From Glycocaulis alkaliphilus (GTDB lineage Bacteria; Pseudomonadota; Alphaproteobacteria; Caulobacterales; Maricaulaceae), in contig NZ_CP018911.1 in NCBI RefSeq assembly GCF_004000605.1, positions 186,001-250,000 on the forward strand: 64,000 nt of DNA. Direction: 5' to 3'. The translations under genes were made by a program, and so were the position numbers. Below, piece after piece: positions 25,888 through 35,774 of this stretch (positions are counted from its first letter, which is position 1; each line of letters begins with the position of its first letter). Below the pieces are notes generated by a model. That model had not been told where the DNA came from, did not search any database, and was given only the letters and a program-made list of their open reading frames with translations.

Positions 25888-28800
25888 CTAGAACGCCCAT
25901 CTTGCGCGGAATTCTGCGCCATGATTGCGGGCGTTGGAGCCGATTTCGCCTGCATAGCCGAGCTCGAGGCTCATCCGGCTCATCGGTTCGATCGTGATGC
26001 CTGCCTCGATGGCGGCAGCGTCGCGGTTCACACCATTGCCCTCGAAGAAGACCGGAGCGCCGGACAGATCGCCGGAGACGAACTGGCGTTCACCGCTGAA
26101 CACGCGCCGCCAGCCGAGTGAGCCGTCAAACCGCACATTTGTGCCGCCTGTCTGCCAGTCATGGCTGAACCGGGTGCCGAGCGTGCCTTGCGTCATCTGG
26201 CGGGTCTCGCTGTCAATGGCGAGTGCCGCTACGCCGCCCGCTTCGCTGAAGCCTCCCGTATCAAGGCGGACATGGGCCAGCGAGAGGAAGGGCTCGAACC
26301 CCGCCGGTCCGGCAAGTCTGGCCTCGCCGAACACCTGCACGCTGTCGGCGCTGTGGCTGGAGCGCAAATGCTCGTCAAAGCCCGGGAAAATGATGGCCCG
26401 GCGGGTGGTCAGATCATGCCAGCCATAGATCGCGCCGGCGCTGAGGCCAAAGCCGGCGAACTGACCGCCGCCATAGACGCCCAGCGAACGGCTTTCAGTA
26501 CTGCCTGACGCGCTGCGTCCGCTCAGACTGAAGCTGTTCTCGCCAAACCCGGCCATGACGCCGATGCGGGCGGTATCGTACACGGGCGTGTCGATGCCGA
26601 AGATTACGCCGGACGTGTCTGCCGAGGCGCGCGACACGCCGGTGTGGCTGCCAGATTGCGCGCCGCCGAAATGCCCGCTGATCCAGGCAGAACCGGCCTC
26701 TTCGCTGCGCGCTGCGGCGAGGCGCGAGGTGACGGCCCGGCGGGTGTGGATTGTATCATCCATTACCAGCTGGCGATGGGTGGCGTGGATTTCGCCATTG
26801 AGCGCTTCAAAGGCGGGCGGCGCGGCGGCTTCCTCCAGCAATACCAGGGCTTCCCAGAGCGGATTGCCGGACCCGAGCGTATCCGCGGCGTTGGCAACCG
26901 AGCGCTGGTTACGGGTTTGCGCGAACTGGACAAAGTCCACATTGTTGCGCTCCAGCTGCAAGGTCAGGCTTCCCCCCGTCAGCGACAGGCTCGGGTTCAG
27001 GAAGGCAAAATTGCTCGATACGCTGTCGAATTCGCCGGTAATGCCGCCGGCCGCCGAAAGGATGGTGTAGCTGGTATTGGCGGCAAACCCGCTATCTGTA
27101 CCGACCACCAGAACCGAGCCGCCATTGATCGTGACCGAACCGGACACGTCGATAAGGTCAGACTGGCCATCGGGCAGGGCGGTGGCTTCATAGAGCGAAC
27201 CGCTCTCGAATACGAGATCACCATTGATGGTGAGCGTGCCGGCAGAATTGCCCGGCGCGATGGTCGAGCCCGCCAGCAGCCGGGTGGAGCCCAGCGTGCC
27301 AAAGCCGCGCAACACACCGCCATCGGCCACGTCGACCGTGCCGCCCAGCGTGCCGTTCACCAGCACATTGCCGGTAATGACGGTGTTGCCGCTAAAGGCC
27401 GAACCATTGCCGGTGAAGATGAGCGTGCCCGCCCCGCCAAGCGTGAAATCACCTGACCCGGCCAGCGACCCGGCATGGGTGGCGGTGCCGGCACTGACGA
27501 TGAGACTGTTGGCGCCAGACAGGCTCAGCCCATTGGCCACCGAGATACCGTCAGCATAGGTCAGGTCCGCATCGCTCAGGGCGATCGCGCCCGTGCCAGC
27601 GCTATCACTGGCCGTCAGTACAAGGCCGGAGCCGTCTGCCTGCGTGCCGCCCGTATAGCTATTGCCAGCGCCAAGCGTGAACTGCGCTCCGCCGGTAAAG
27701 CGGAACAGGCCATCGCCGGAAAGCGACTGGTTCAGCACCGCATCGCCTGCCTGATCGAACACCACCACGCCATTATTGGCGATATCGCCCATGATCGAGC
27801 TGGTGGAGCCGATGAGCGTACCGCTGCGCACCTCTGTCCCGCCGGTATAGCTGTTGGTGCCGGTCAGGATGAGCGTGCCGAGATCGGTCAGCACCAGAGC
27901 CGCATCGCCGCCAAGGTCCGAGCCAATGGTGGCGGTGAAGCCTGCGCCTGCGCCCGTGCCGTTACCGACCCGGAAAATGGCATCGCCATCGCCATTGCCG
28001 GCAAGCGTGATCGCGTCACCATCAATCACATAGCCATCGACCGCGAACTGCGCCCCGGCGATCTCGATTGCGCCCTCGCTGTCATCGGCCGTGACATGGC
28101 CGGCCGCGCCGGAGAACACGATGAAGCCGGGTGTGGGGCGGGACGGGCCGGACACCAGGCCATCGGCATCGGTGAAGGTGAAGGATGTCGCGCTCCACAC
28201 ACCGTCCCCGCCATCAATCACGCCATTAAGCGCATTGGCAGGATCATCCCCGTCCCAGAACAGGAGATCGACGCCGATATTGGAGACAAGGTTCACCTGG
28301 CCCGCCACGCTGGTCTGGAGCTGCAACTCGCCCGGCAACAGGCCGCCCGGTGCCGCACCAATCGCAAAGCCATTATCGGTGAGCGCGCCGCCATAGGTGA
28401 GGAGCGCATAAAGTCCGGGCCCGAACCCGCCCGCATCGGAAATATTCAAAAGGCCATCCAGCGTCAGATCACCGCCCACGGCGAACAGTTCCGCCCCGCC
28501 CGGCGCACCCAGCGCCACATTGATGGCGCCATCGCCCTGCAGCGTCAGATCCCCTGTGATGGTGAGGGTCTGGCCAGACTGACCGGCCAGAATCCCGCCA
28601 GCCCCGATCGTGACATCGCCATCAAGCGTGCCTGAACCTGTCAGCGCGCCGCCATTGGAAACACTGGCAGTGACATCACCAGAGCCCAGAACGCCATCGA
28701 CTGACAGCCTGCCGCCGCTGACATCCACATCACCCTGATAGCCGGCACTGTCGCCTGTCAGGCGCGTGAAACCGGCCAGCTGGCGGATCAGCGCGTCACC

Positions 28801-30744
28801 GGCGGCACTGCTAGTGATGTCAGAACCGAATACATGGCCCGTACCGCCCAGAGACGCCGTGTGGTTGAACACCAGACGGCCACTGCCGTGCCAGAACGCC
28901 AGCGTGTCGCTGTCCAGCGCCCCCGCCGCCACAGCCGCATCACCTGCCGCCGCTCCGATATTCATGGTGCCGGTGCCGCCCGCGAAGCCGGCCAGCGTGA
29001 CGCTTCCGGCGCTCACCTCGCCGCCATCGGCAATAGTCAGCGTGCCATTGCCGCCGAACGCGCCCAAACGCAGAAAGTGCTCTATGGTCCAAGTGCTGTC
29101 TGCGCCGGTCACGGTCACATCACCTGTCGCGTCGACAAAGTTTCCAATATAGCCGTACAAGCTGCTGGCGCTCCCGCCATTCTCGATGGTCAGGGTGCCC
29201 TGGCCATCGAAGCCAACAAACAGGTCTGCCGAATTGATCCATTCCGATCCCGTACCTGTCACGGTGGCAACGCCAACCGAGCCTATATCTCTCCCGACCG
29301 CTCCGCCATCAGAAATGGTCAGCGTTCCATCCCCGAAATTGCCGACTTTCACATCAACCGAATTAATCCATTGCGACCCAGCGCCGGTGACGGTGACGGC
29401 TCCGGTGGAGCCAGCCGCGTCACCGATATAGCCGATCCGGTTGCTGACCGCGCCGCCATTGCTGATGTTGAGCGTGCCGTTGTCACCATTCAGGCGGCCT
29501 ACATAGAAATCCTGGCCCGCCGCCAGAGCCACCGAGCCGCCATCAAAGGTCAACGCGCCAGCCGAAATCGTCGTGTGGCCCGTCCAGGTGTTGGCCGCCG
29601 TCAGAATGAGCTCGCCATCGCCAATTTTCTGGAAGGGGCGCGGACCGCTGGCTTGTGAGATCACGCCGGACTGCGTGGCCGAGCCGGTGAACACCTGAAA
29701 CTGCGTGGTGTTGGAATCGATGATGATGGAGTTGGCGATATTCACGCCGTTCGCATAGTCCACCACCGAGCCCGTCGTGCGCAGGGTGGAACCGCCAAGC
29801 GCATTGTCCGAGCCGAGCGTCAGTGTGCCGCCCTCCAGCAAAGTACTGCCGGTATAGGTGTTGTTGCCGCTCAGAGTGGTGCGCCCGGCCAGAAGCCGGA
29901 TCGTGCCATTGCCGGAAATGCCGGCCTCCAGCTCGAAATCGTTGTCCGTATGGTTGAAGACAATAGTGCCGCCGCCATCGCCGAACGCGATGGTGGGCGT
30001 ATCCAGCGTTCCGGCCGCCACGGCCGCATCACCTGCCGCCGCGCCGATATTGAGCGTGCCCGAGCTGGAGTCATTATACGCGAGAACAACGCTGGCGGCG
30101 CTCACATCGCCGCCATCGGCAATCGTGAGTGTGGCGTTGCCGGACACGCCGACGAACAGCCCGTCCGAATTGATCCATTCCGCCCCCGCGCCGGCAACCG
30201 ATACAGCCCCGGTGGCATCGGAGAACATACCGATATAGCTAGTTGTGCTTCTCACCCGGGCGCCGTCTTCAATGGTCAGCGCGCCATTACCCTCCCTGCC
30301 GACAAACAGCAGGCTCCCATTATTGACCCATTCCGAGCCTGCGCCGGTAACGGTGACGGTGCCGGTGGAATCGCTTGTGAAATCAGCTATGGCGCCGTTC
30401 AAGTTTTCCACACGGCCACCATTTCGGATGGTTAGCGAGCCGGCGCCTGTACCACCGATACTGAGCGTTGAGCCGCCGAGAATCCATGCGCCGGGCCGAT
30501 TGGAAGCCGGCGCGCCTTCACCCGGACCGTCGCCATCCACAATCGCGTGATCGCCGCCGTCAACAATTTCCTGAGCCAGGGCGTCCTGTGGCGCCAGCAC
30601 CACCGCCGAAACCGCACCGGCCAGCATGGTCGCGCCCATCAGGGCGGCGCGCAGCCGGGGCGCTGGTCTGCGGGAGGCAATAACAGGCACAAAAGCGCTA
30701 TCATTGCGGCTTGTGCCGCAAGTACCGGACTGGCGATCAGACAT
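25888..30744 (-). CDS. Giant type Va autotransporter with repeated passenger
   Basis: 1618 aa. A long N-terminal region (to ~35) and hydrophobic stretch (AALMGATMLAGAVSAVVL) ending ALA-QE form an extended signal peptide. The passenger is a Gly/Thr/Asn-rich beta-helix with many autotransporter-associated repeats. Five ~50-residue units resemble VTGAGSEWINSADLFVG...GTLTI, and two longer blocks share IGAAAGDAAVAAG. The last ~270 residues (from about GSAWISGHFGG) are the outer-membrane barrel, ending RARWAF with the terminal Phe required for assembly. The ATG at 30744 has an AGAGG site upstream. No protease motif was recognised; adhesion is the likely role. Confidence 0.92.
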   Translation of the reverse strand: MSDRQSGTCGTSRNDSAFVPVIASRRPAPRLRAALMGATMLAGAVSAVVLAPQDALAQEIVDGGDHAIVDGDGPGEGAPASNRPGAWILGGSTLSIGGTGAGSLTIRNGGRVENLNGAIADFTSDSTGTVTVTGAGSEWVNNGSLLFVGREGNGALTIEDGARVRSTTSYIGMFSDATGAVSVAGAGAEWINSDGLFVGVSGNATLTIADGGDVSAASVVLAYNDSSSGTLNIGAAAGDAAVAAGTLDTPTIAFGDGGGTIVFNHTDNDFELEAGISGNGTIRLLAGRTTLSGNNTYTGSTLLEGGTLTLGSDNALGGSTLRTTGSVVDYANGVNIANSIIIDSNTTQFQVFTGSATQSGVISQASGPRPFQKIGDGELILTAANTWTGHTTISAGALTFDGGSVALAAGQDFYVGRLNGDNGTLNISNGGAVSNRIGYIGDAAGSTGAVTVTGAGSQWINSVDVKVGNFGDGTLTISDGGAVGRDIGSVGVATVTGTGSEWINSADLFVGFDGQGTLTIENGGSASSLYGYIGNFVDATGDVTVTGADSTWTIEHFLRLGAFGGNGTLTIADGGEVSAGSVTLAGFAGGTGTMNIGAAAGDAAVAAGALDSDTLAFWHGSGRLVFNHTASLGGTGHVFGSDITSSAAGDALIRQLAGFTRLTGDSAGYQGDVDVSGGRLSVDGVLGSGDVTASVSNGGALTGSGTLDGDVTIGAGGILAGQSGQTLTITGDLTLQGDGAINVALGAPGGAELFAVGGDLTLDGLLNISDAGGFGPGLYALLTYGGALTDNGFAIGAAPGGLLPGELQLQTSVAGQVNLVSNIGVDLLFWDGDDPANALNGVIDGGDGVWSATSFTFTDADGLVSGPSRPTPGFIVFSGAAGHVTADDSEGAIEIAGAQFAVDGYVIDGDAITLAGNGDGDAIFRVGNGTGAGAGFTATIGSDLGGDAALVLTDLGTLILTGTNSYTGGTEVRSGTLIGSTSSIMGDIANNGVVVFDQAGDAVLNQSLSGDGLFRFTGGAQFTLGAGNSYTGGTQADGSGLVLTASDSAGTGAIALSDADLTYADGISVANGLSLSGANSLIVSAGTATHAGSLAGSGDFTLGGAGTLIFTGNGSAFSGNTVITGNVLVNGTLGGTVDVADGGVLRGFGTLGSTRLLAGSTIAPGNSAGTLTINGDLVFESGSLYEATALPDGQSDLIDVSGSVTINGGSVLVVGTDSGFAANTSYTILSAAGGITGEFDSVSSNFAFLNPSLSLTGGSLTLQLERNNVDFVQFAQTRNQRSVANAADTLGSGNPLWEALVLLEEAAAPPAFEALNGEIHATHRQLVMDDTIHTRRAVTSRLAAARSEEAGSAWISGHFGGAQSGSHTGVSRASADTSGVIFGIDTPVYDTARIGVMAGFGENSFSLSGRSASGSTESRSLGVYGGGQFAGFGLSAGAIYGWHDLTTRRAIIFPGFDEHLRSSHSADSVQVFGEARLAGPAGFEPFLSLAHVRLDTGGFSEAGGVAALAIDSETRQMTQGTLGTRFSHDWQTGGTNVRFDGSLGWRRVFSGERQFVSGDLSGAPVFFEGNGVNRDAAAIEAGITIEPMSRMSLELGYAGEIGSNARNHGAEFRARWAF

Positions 30745-31016
30745 TTGGGATACCTCTGTATGCCAGCGGCCCGCAGGCCCCACTTTCCCACAAATCTGCC
30801 TGGCCCCCGCCCCGGCAAGACGTCGAAGCGCAATCTAATTGCTAGTCCTGGTGGGACGCACAACAGAAAAAGCGAATTCGGCTGCAAAATGGGAAATTTA
30901 GCCGGGTAGTGACGCCAGGCAGGCGCGAAGATGGCGGTATCCGGACCTGCCGCAAGGCGCGCGATGGCGGCCGGCAAGCACGTGCTTCCACGTCATGGAC
31001 GCGGGTTCAGGGGAAA

Positions 31017-31093
<77 letters not shown>

Positions 31094-31104
31094 GTCGAAC
31101 CGCT

Positions 31105-31133
31105 CTCTTACAGGGCCGGGCGGCACTATTCAA
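31105..31133 (-). promoter_or_regulatory. tRNA-Arg promoter
   Basis: On the minus strand TTGAAT (31133-31128) and TAAGAG (31110-31105) are 17 bases apart, ending 11 bases before the tRNA 5' end. Spacing and position fit a sigma-70 promoter. Confidence 0.6.
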
Positions 31134-31258
31134 TGGACAGTCACCGCATAAGGTGCCGGGTGCTTTGCCCGGGTTTGCAGCATGAGTGTGCCGGATTGCC
31201 ATGACGCGCGGTGATCGCGCTTCCCTGCCTTGCCCCGACCGCCTATATCGGAACCATC

Positions 31259-33259
31259 ATGGATACAGCCGAGCTCATCTTGCTGGCCGCGGCAGGCCTT
31301 GTCCTGCTGGCCATTGCAGGGGCTGCCGCGACGCGGCAGGCCGGGGCTCCGCTATTGCTGATCTTCCTGGTCATCGGAATGCTGGCAGGAGAGGAGGGGC
31401 CGGGCGGCATCGCCTTCCATGCCCACGACACGGCCTATCTCTTCGGCTCGCTGGCCCTTGCGCTGATCCTGTTTGATGGCGGCCTGGGCACCAAGCTGCG
31501 CCGGCTGCGCAGCGTGCTGCGCCCCGCGCTCAGTCTTGCCACGCTGGGCGTCATCATCACAGCAGGCATCACCGCCCTCGCGGCCAAATACCTGTTCGGG
31601 CTGGGCTGGGTCGAAGCGGCCCTGATGGGCGCTATTGTTTCCTCGACAGATGCCGCAGCCGTGCTGATGCTGATTGCAGGCAAGGACATCCGGGCGCGCC
31701 CGCGGGTCGCCACCACGCTGGAAGCCGAATCCGGATTTAATGATCCGATGGCGGTGATCCTCGTGGTCACCTTCGTGGCCTGGCTGACCGGGCAGGGCAT
31801 TCCTGACCCTCTCATTGCGGCTCTGTCGATCATATGGGCGATTGTGGCGGGCGGCGCCATTGGCTGGTTCGGCGGCCGCCTGATCGCCTATGTCGAGCGC
31901 AAGATCGGCCTGCCCATCGGGCTTTATCCCATCTTCGCTTCGGCCGGCGCGGTCTTCCTCTTTGCGTTTGCCGAGGTGATTGGCGGTTCGGGCTTCCTGG
32001 CGGCCTATCTCGCTGGCGTGGCGATGGCCTCTGCGCCCAAGCGCCGCGCGGCAGAAGCCACGGCGCGCTTTTCCGACGGGCTCGCCTGGATTGCCCAGAT
32101 CGGCCTGTTCCTGATGCTGGGGCTGCTGGTTACGCCCAGCCACGCCGCAGAAGTGGCGCTGCCTGCCCTCGGGCTTGCCTTTGTGCTCATTCTCATTGCG
32201 CGCCCGGTGGCAGTGCTTGTGTGTCTCGCGCCGGAGCGCTTCCGGATCAATGAGCGCGCCTTTATCGGCTGGATGGGTCTGCGCGGGGCGGTGCCGATCT
32301 TCCTTGGCGCCTTTCCGGTTCTGGCAGGCGTCGAGAACGCAAACCTTTACTTCTCCGCGGCTTTTGCGGTGGTTATCGCCTCTCTGGTCATCCAGGGCTG
32401 GACCGCCGGCCCGGTCGCGCGCCTGTTTAACGTGGCGCCGCCACTGGAGCGCGGCGGCAATCTGGCCAATGCCGGCATGATCGCGGCTGTGGCCATCGGG
32501 TTCACGCTGGCAAGTGCGCTGGTTTCGTTCGGCGCCAATGAGCGCGATGCGGGCCGTGAACCCATTTCGCCGTTAAACATGCGCGAGCTGCTGGCCGTTC
32601 TGGGCCCGGACGGCTCCATGCGTGCGGTACGGCTGGAAAGCTTCCCGTCCGACTGGGACGCGATGGATCCGGCCGAGCGCCGCGAGACATTCGGCCGGAT
32701 TGCCGCCGGACTGGTGGCCGCCCAGAACGAGCGCATCATGGAAGAGCGCGAGCAATTACTGGTCATGCGCGCCCAGGAAGAGGCCGGCATCCCGTTGAGC
32801 CTGCCCCAGCAGGCCCGCCGCGATACGCTGGCACGGCGCTATGGCGGGCGGTATGACGATCTTGATGATCTGCTGGCGCGCGTCGATATTGTTCCGCCCT
32901 CTCTGGGTGCGGCGCAAGCCGCGCTCGCCACGGGGTGGGGTTCCAGCACGGCGGCTCTCGAACGCAATGCGCTCTACGGCCGCACACCGCGCGAGGGCCG
33001 TTTTTCGAGCCTCACCAGCGCGGCAGCAGACTATGTTGATGTCTTCAACACGCACCGTGACTTCGCCAGCTTCCGCGCCGAACGTGCCCGGCTGCGCGAG
33101 CAGGGCGCCCCGCTTGTTGGCCCGGCACTGGTAGGCCAGATCGGCCCCTATGCCGAGAGCGGAGATGCGTACGCGGCGCAGGTCCGTGCTGTCATGAACA
33201 GTGGCGGCCTGACGCGCTTCGATCCGGCCCGGGATGCAGGCTTCATCGAGGAAAGCTAG
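31259..33259 (+). CDS. CPA1-type cation/proton antiporter with unusual C-terminal region
   Basis: 666 aa. The first ~400 residues are a 12-13-helix NhaP2/CvrA-like potassium/proton antiporter domain, with the ion-site region GAIVSSTDAAAVLMLI and ESGFNDPMAVILV. The usual TrkA-C regulatory domain was not recognised. Instead an additional hydrophobic segment (AGMIAAVAIGFTLASALVSFG, about 420-440) is followed by ~220 mostly charged residues of unknown fold. The ATG at 31259 is chosen because it directly precedes the first membrane helix. Exact ion is uncertain. Confidence 0.85.
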   Translation: MDTAELILLAAAGLVLLAIAGAAATRQAGAPLLLIFLVIGMLAGEEGPGGIAFHAHDTAYLFGSLALALILFDGGLGTKLRRLRSVLRPALSLATLGVIITAGITALAAKYLFGLGWVEAALMGAIVSSTDAAAVLMLIAGKDIRARPRVATTLEAESGFNDPMAVILVVTFVAWLTGQGIPDPLIAALSIIWAIVAGGAIGWFGGRLIAYVERKIGLPIGLYPIFASAGAVFLFAFAEVIGGSGFLAAYLAGVAMASAPKRRAAEATARFSDGLAWIAQIGLFLMLGLLVTPSHAAEVALPALGLAFVLILIARPVAVLVCLAPERFRINERAFIGWMGLRGAVPIFLGAFPVLAGVENANLYFSAAFAVVIASLVIQGWTAGPVARLFNVAPPLERGGNLANAGMIAAVAIGFTLASALVSFGANERDAGREPISPLNMRELLAVLGPDGSMRAVRLESFPSDWDAMDPAERRETFGRIAAGLVAAQNERIMEEREQLLVMRAQEEAGIPLSLPQQARRDTLARRYGGRYDDLDDLLARVDIVPPSLGAAQAALATGWGSSTAALERNALYGRTPREGRFSSLTSAAADYVDVFNTHRDFASFRAERARLREQGAPLVGPALVGQIGPYAESGDAYAAQVRAVMNSGGLTRFDPARDAGFIEES

Positions 33260-33270
33260 GGCGGCCCGCG

Positions 33271-33888
33271 CTAGGTTATCACGCGGGCGAGAATGAAGCC
33301 GGCCAGCCCGCCCGCAATGATCAGCCCCCACAACCACCAGCGTATGCCCGGCTTGCGGGCTGGTTCGCTATCGAGCTCCTCATCGGCAAACTCGTGGGCG
33401 ATGTCAGGCATTGTCCAGGCCAGATAGGCCGTCGGCAGCGTGAAGCAGTAAAGCAGCACCCCCCAGAAGATCGTGTTCCAGTGGCTGTAGGTGGACGGCG
33501 CCCACAAGGTCAGACGCGTATCATCATTGGCGACAGCGAGGTAGAAAATGAAGGCGGCCACCAGCCCTGTCAGCACGTGATAGGCAAAGGCATAGGCCTT
33601 CTGGCGCAGATCGCGTTCCAGATCGTCCAGCTCGCACACCTGCTCGCCGATAATGCGCTGCATGTAGGATGGCGCAATGTAGAAGAAGGCGAAGACAGCC
33701 ATCGCGATGACGCCAAGCCCCGCCATGGACACCACAAAGCCAGGCGAGCCATCCCCGGCCAGCGGAGCGTTGAGCATGACCAGGCCGCCGAGCGGATAGC
33801 CAAAGAGCGTGAGGCTTGTGGCCAGACGCATCGCATTGCGGCTGCGCCGGGGAGTCTTGCCGTTGGCCGTACGCATATAGAAGGACAT
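33271..33888 (-). CDS. Unknown membrane protein paired with a small HTH regulator
   Basis: 205 aa with about four to five membrane helices (near 25-45, 50-72, 103-125, 135-160 and 182-202). It starts one base after the stop of a small Cro/CI-type regulator gene, a pairing often seen where the regulator controls its membrane partner. A short acidic segment (HEFADEELDSEPARKPG) precedes the last helix. Function unknown. Confidence 0.75.
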   Translation of the reverse strand: MSFYMRTANGKTPRRSRNAMRLATSLTLFGYPLGGLVMLNAPLAGDGSPGFVVSMAGLGVIAMAVFAFFYIAPSYMQRIIGEQVCELDDLERDLRQKAYAFAYHVLTGLVAAFIFYLAVANDDTRLTLWAPSTYSHWNTIFWGVLLYCFTLPTAYLAWTMPDIAHEFADEELDSEPARKPGIRWWLWGLIIAGGLAGFILARVIT

Positions 33889-33889
33889 G

Positions 33890-34135
33890 TCACTGATCCC
33901 GTTGGTTCGCGATCCGCGAAAGCGGCTCGAACGGCTTGAGCGAAAAGATCATTTCTATCGGCAGGTCGAAATACTCGGCGAGCTTGAGGGCAAGCTCGAG
34001 CGAGGGGCTGTAATCGCCGCGTTCCAGATACCCGATCGTCTGGAAGTTGACGCCCACCGCGTCGGCCAGCGCCTTGCGCGACAGGCTGCGTTCGGCGCGC
34101 AGCACGGGCAGGCGGTTATAGATGGGCGAACTCAT
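33890..34135 (-). CDS. Small XRE-family transcriptional regulator (YozG-like)
   Basis: 81 aa, almost entirely one helix-turn-helix domain: LSRKALADAVGVNFQTIGYLERG, then SLELALKLAEYFDLPIEMIFSL. This short Cro/CI form commonly precedes a membrane protein gene, as here. Probable autoregulator; the upstream AT-rich region holds a TATATG-N10-CATATA palindrome (34218-34239) that may be its site. Confidence 0.88.
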   Translation of the reverse strand: MSSPIYNRLPVLRAERSLSRKALADAVGVNFQTIGYLERGDYSPSLELALKLAEYFDLPIEMIFSLKPFEPLSRIANQRDQ

Positions 34136-34217
34136 CAGGGGACCTTCACACGAAACGCCGGACTCTCATGACGGCAAGCTATAATCGCGCCCTGTGCAGA
34201 TCACAAGCGTTTTGTTG

Positions 34218-34239
34218 TATATGTATAACATTTCATATA
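34218..34239. promoter_or_regulatory. Possible operator upstream of the small XRE regulator
   Basis: TATATG (34218-34223) and CATATA (34234-34239) form a 6-bp inverted repeat with a 10-base spacer inside an AT-rich patch, 83-104 bases before the regulator start. AT-rich palindromes arise easily by chance, so confidence is low. Confidence 0.3.
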
Positions 34240-34252
34240 TCGGCAATTCTGT

Positions 34253-34603
34253 TCAGAGCAAGCCGTCTTCACCGCCGCTATCGTCGACGCCGCCGCTGCC
34301 ACGCCGCAAGGAGGCGTCCGGATCATCCTCCTCGTCGCGCCGCCGCCGCGAAGCGCGGCCAAATCCGACGCCGGTGGCATAGCCTTCGCCGTGGCTGCCT
34401 TCGCTGTCCTTGGGATAAAATTCTGCGCCCATCATCCAGCGATAGGCAATTAGGGCCGTGGCAAAAGCGGCAAGTGCCAGAAGGCCGAGCACGGCCCAGC
34501 CTGCGAGCGAGACCGGCTGGATGTGGAAGATCAGGATAAATGCGAGCCCCAGTCCAATAGCGCACAGGCTCGCGGCTCCGACGGATTTGAAAAAGCGCAT
34601 CAT
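34253..34603 (-). CDS. Small unknown membrane protein with charged tail
   Basis: 116 aa. Two membrane helices (about 10-28 and 33-53, LAGWAVLGLLALAAFATALIA) are followed by a soluble tail ending in a basic patch (RASRRRRDEEDD) and Gly/Asp-rich end. No family recognised. It lies between the ABC ATPase gene and the regulator/membrane pair, all on the minus strand. Confidence 0.65.
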   Translation of the reverse strand: MMRFFKSVGAASLCAIGLGLAFILIFHIQPVSLAGWAVLGLLALAAFATALIAYRWMMGAEFYPKDSEGSHGEGYATGVGFGRASRRRRDEEDDPDASLRRGSGGVDDSGGEDGLL

Positions 34604-34648
34604 GGCCGGTTCTCCCGGGGGGTAGCTAAGCGGCCTGGTTCACGCCGA

Positions 34649-35629
34649 TCAGCGCGCCGTCTTGGCCTCCTGCGCGCCATTGTGCCCGGCATTATAGGTC
34701 AGGGCGAGGAAAACATCCTCCAGGTCTGGCTCTTCCGTTCTCAGATCGCGGATACGCTGGCCGCTTTCATTGAAGCGGGCGATGAGATCGCCCACCGATG
34801 TCTGGCCGGCCCGGTAGGTAATGGTCAGGGCCCCCTCGCGCACATCCGCATCCAGCCCTTCAAACCCGGCTGGAATGGCTGACAATGTGTCTTCGGCCTC
34901 GATAATCAGCGTCTTGCGGTCCAGACGGCGCAGCAGGCTGTGCTTGGGTTCGCACGCGACGACGCGCCCCTGGTCGATAATGGCGATCTCGTCGCACAGC
35001 TCCTGCGCTTCCTCGAGATAGTGCGTCGTCAGCACGATGGTAACGCCCAGCCCGTTCAGCTTGACCACATACTCCCAGAGCTGGCGGCGCAGCTCTATAT
35101 CCACGCCTGCCGTCGGCTCGTCCAGCACCAGAACGGGCGGGTTATGGACCAGCGCCTTGGCGATCAGGAGGCGGCGCTTCATGCCGCCCGATAGCTGACG
35201 CACATAGGCATTGCGCTTGTCGGCAAGGCCCATCACCTCAAGCAGTTCATCGGAGCGCCGCTCGCCCTTGGGTACGCCGTAAAACCCCGCCATCAGCTCC
35301 AGCGTCTCAAACGGCGTGAAGAACACGTCCATATTGATTTCCTGCGGCACGACACCGATCGAGGCGCGCGCCTGACGCGCGGCTGCGGTGATGTCATGAC
35401 CCCAGATGCTGGCCGTGCCGCCGGTCTTGTTGGTCAGCCCGGCGAGGATGTTGATGAAGGTCGATTTGCCTGCGCCATTGGGCCCCAGCAGTCCGAAGAT
35501 CGAGCCGCGGCGCACTTTCAGGTCAATGCCTTTGAGCGCCTGCTTGGGTTCGCGTTTCTTCGATCCGGCATAGGTCTTTTCAAGGCCTTCGGCGATGATG
35601 GCATAATCGGGCAGGTCTGGCTGGGTCAT
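34649..35629 (-). CDS. ABC transporter ATP-binding protein (DrrA/CcmA type)
   Basis: 326 aa. Walker A GLLGPNGAGKSTFINIL, signature LSGGMKRRLLIAKALVHNP and Walker B VLVLDEPTAGVD are intact, followed by the H-loop (TTHYLEEA). The C-terminal ~80-residue extension is typical of exporter ATPases for drugs or lipids. No cognate permease gene is adjacent on either side, so its partner must be encoded elsewhere. Confidence 0.92.
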   Translation of the reverse strand: MTQPDLPDYAIIAEGLEKTYAGSKKREPKQALKGIDLKVRRGSIFGLLGPNGAGKSTFINILAGLTNKTGGTASIWGHDITAAARQARASIGVVPQEINMDVFFTPFETLELMAGFYGVPKGERRSDELLEVMGLADKRNAYVRQLSGGMKRRLLIAKALVHNPPVLVLDEPTAGVDIELRRQLWEYVVKLNGLGVTIVLTTHYLEEAQELCDEIAIIDQGRVVACEPKHSLLRRLDRKTLIIEAEDTLSAIPAGFEGLDADVREGALTITYRAGQTSVGDLIARFNESGQRIRDLRTEEPDLEDVFLALTYNAGHNGAQEAKTAR

Positions 35630-35774
35630 GGCATTGAGGCCCTGGATGTGTGAGCCGGGCGCGGGCGTGATGATTGACGCGCGTAGCGGCTAAAACTAAA
35701 GCAGAGTGAACTTAAGGGGCTTGCGCACTGGCGTCCACGCTGGCGCACGCCTGAACTGCCATCAGGGGATATAC

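Noticed and set aside
27475-28635. 386-codon plus-strand frame opposite the autotransporter passenger
   Set aside because: Repeated Gly/Thr codons read on the other strand give a long artefactual frame; it has no domain.
26000-30700. Repeat-rich region as a CRISPR array
   Set aside because: The repeats are in-frame protein repeats of irregular length within one large coding sequence; no repeat-spacer periodicity of 60-75 bases is present anywhere in the window.
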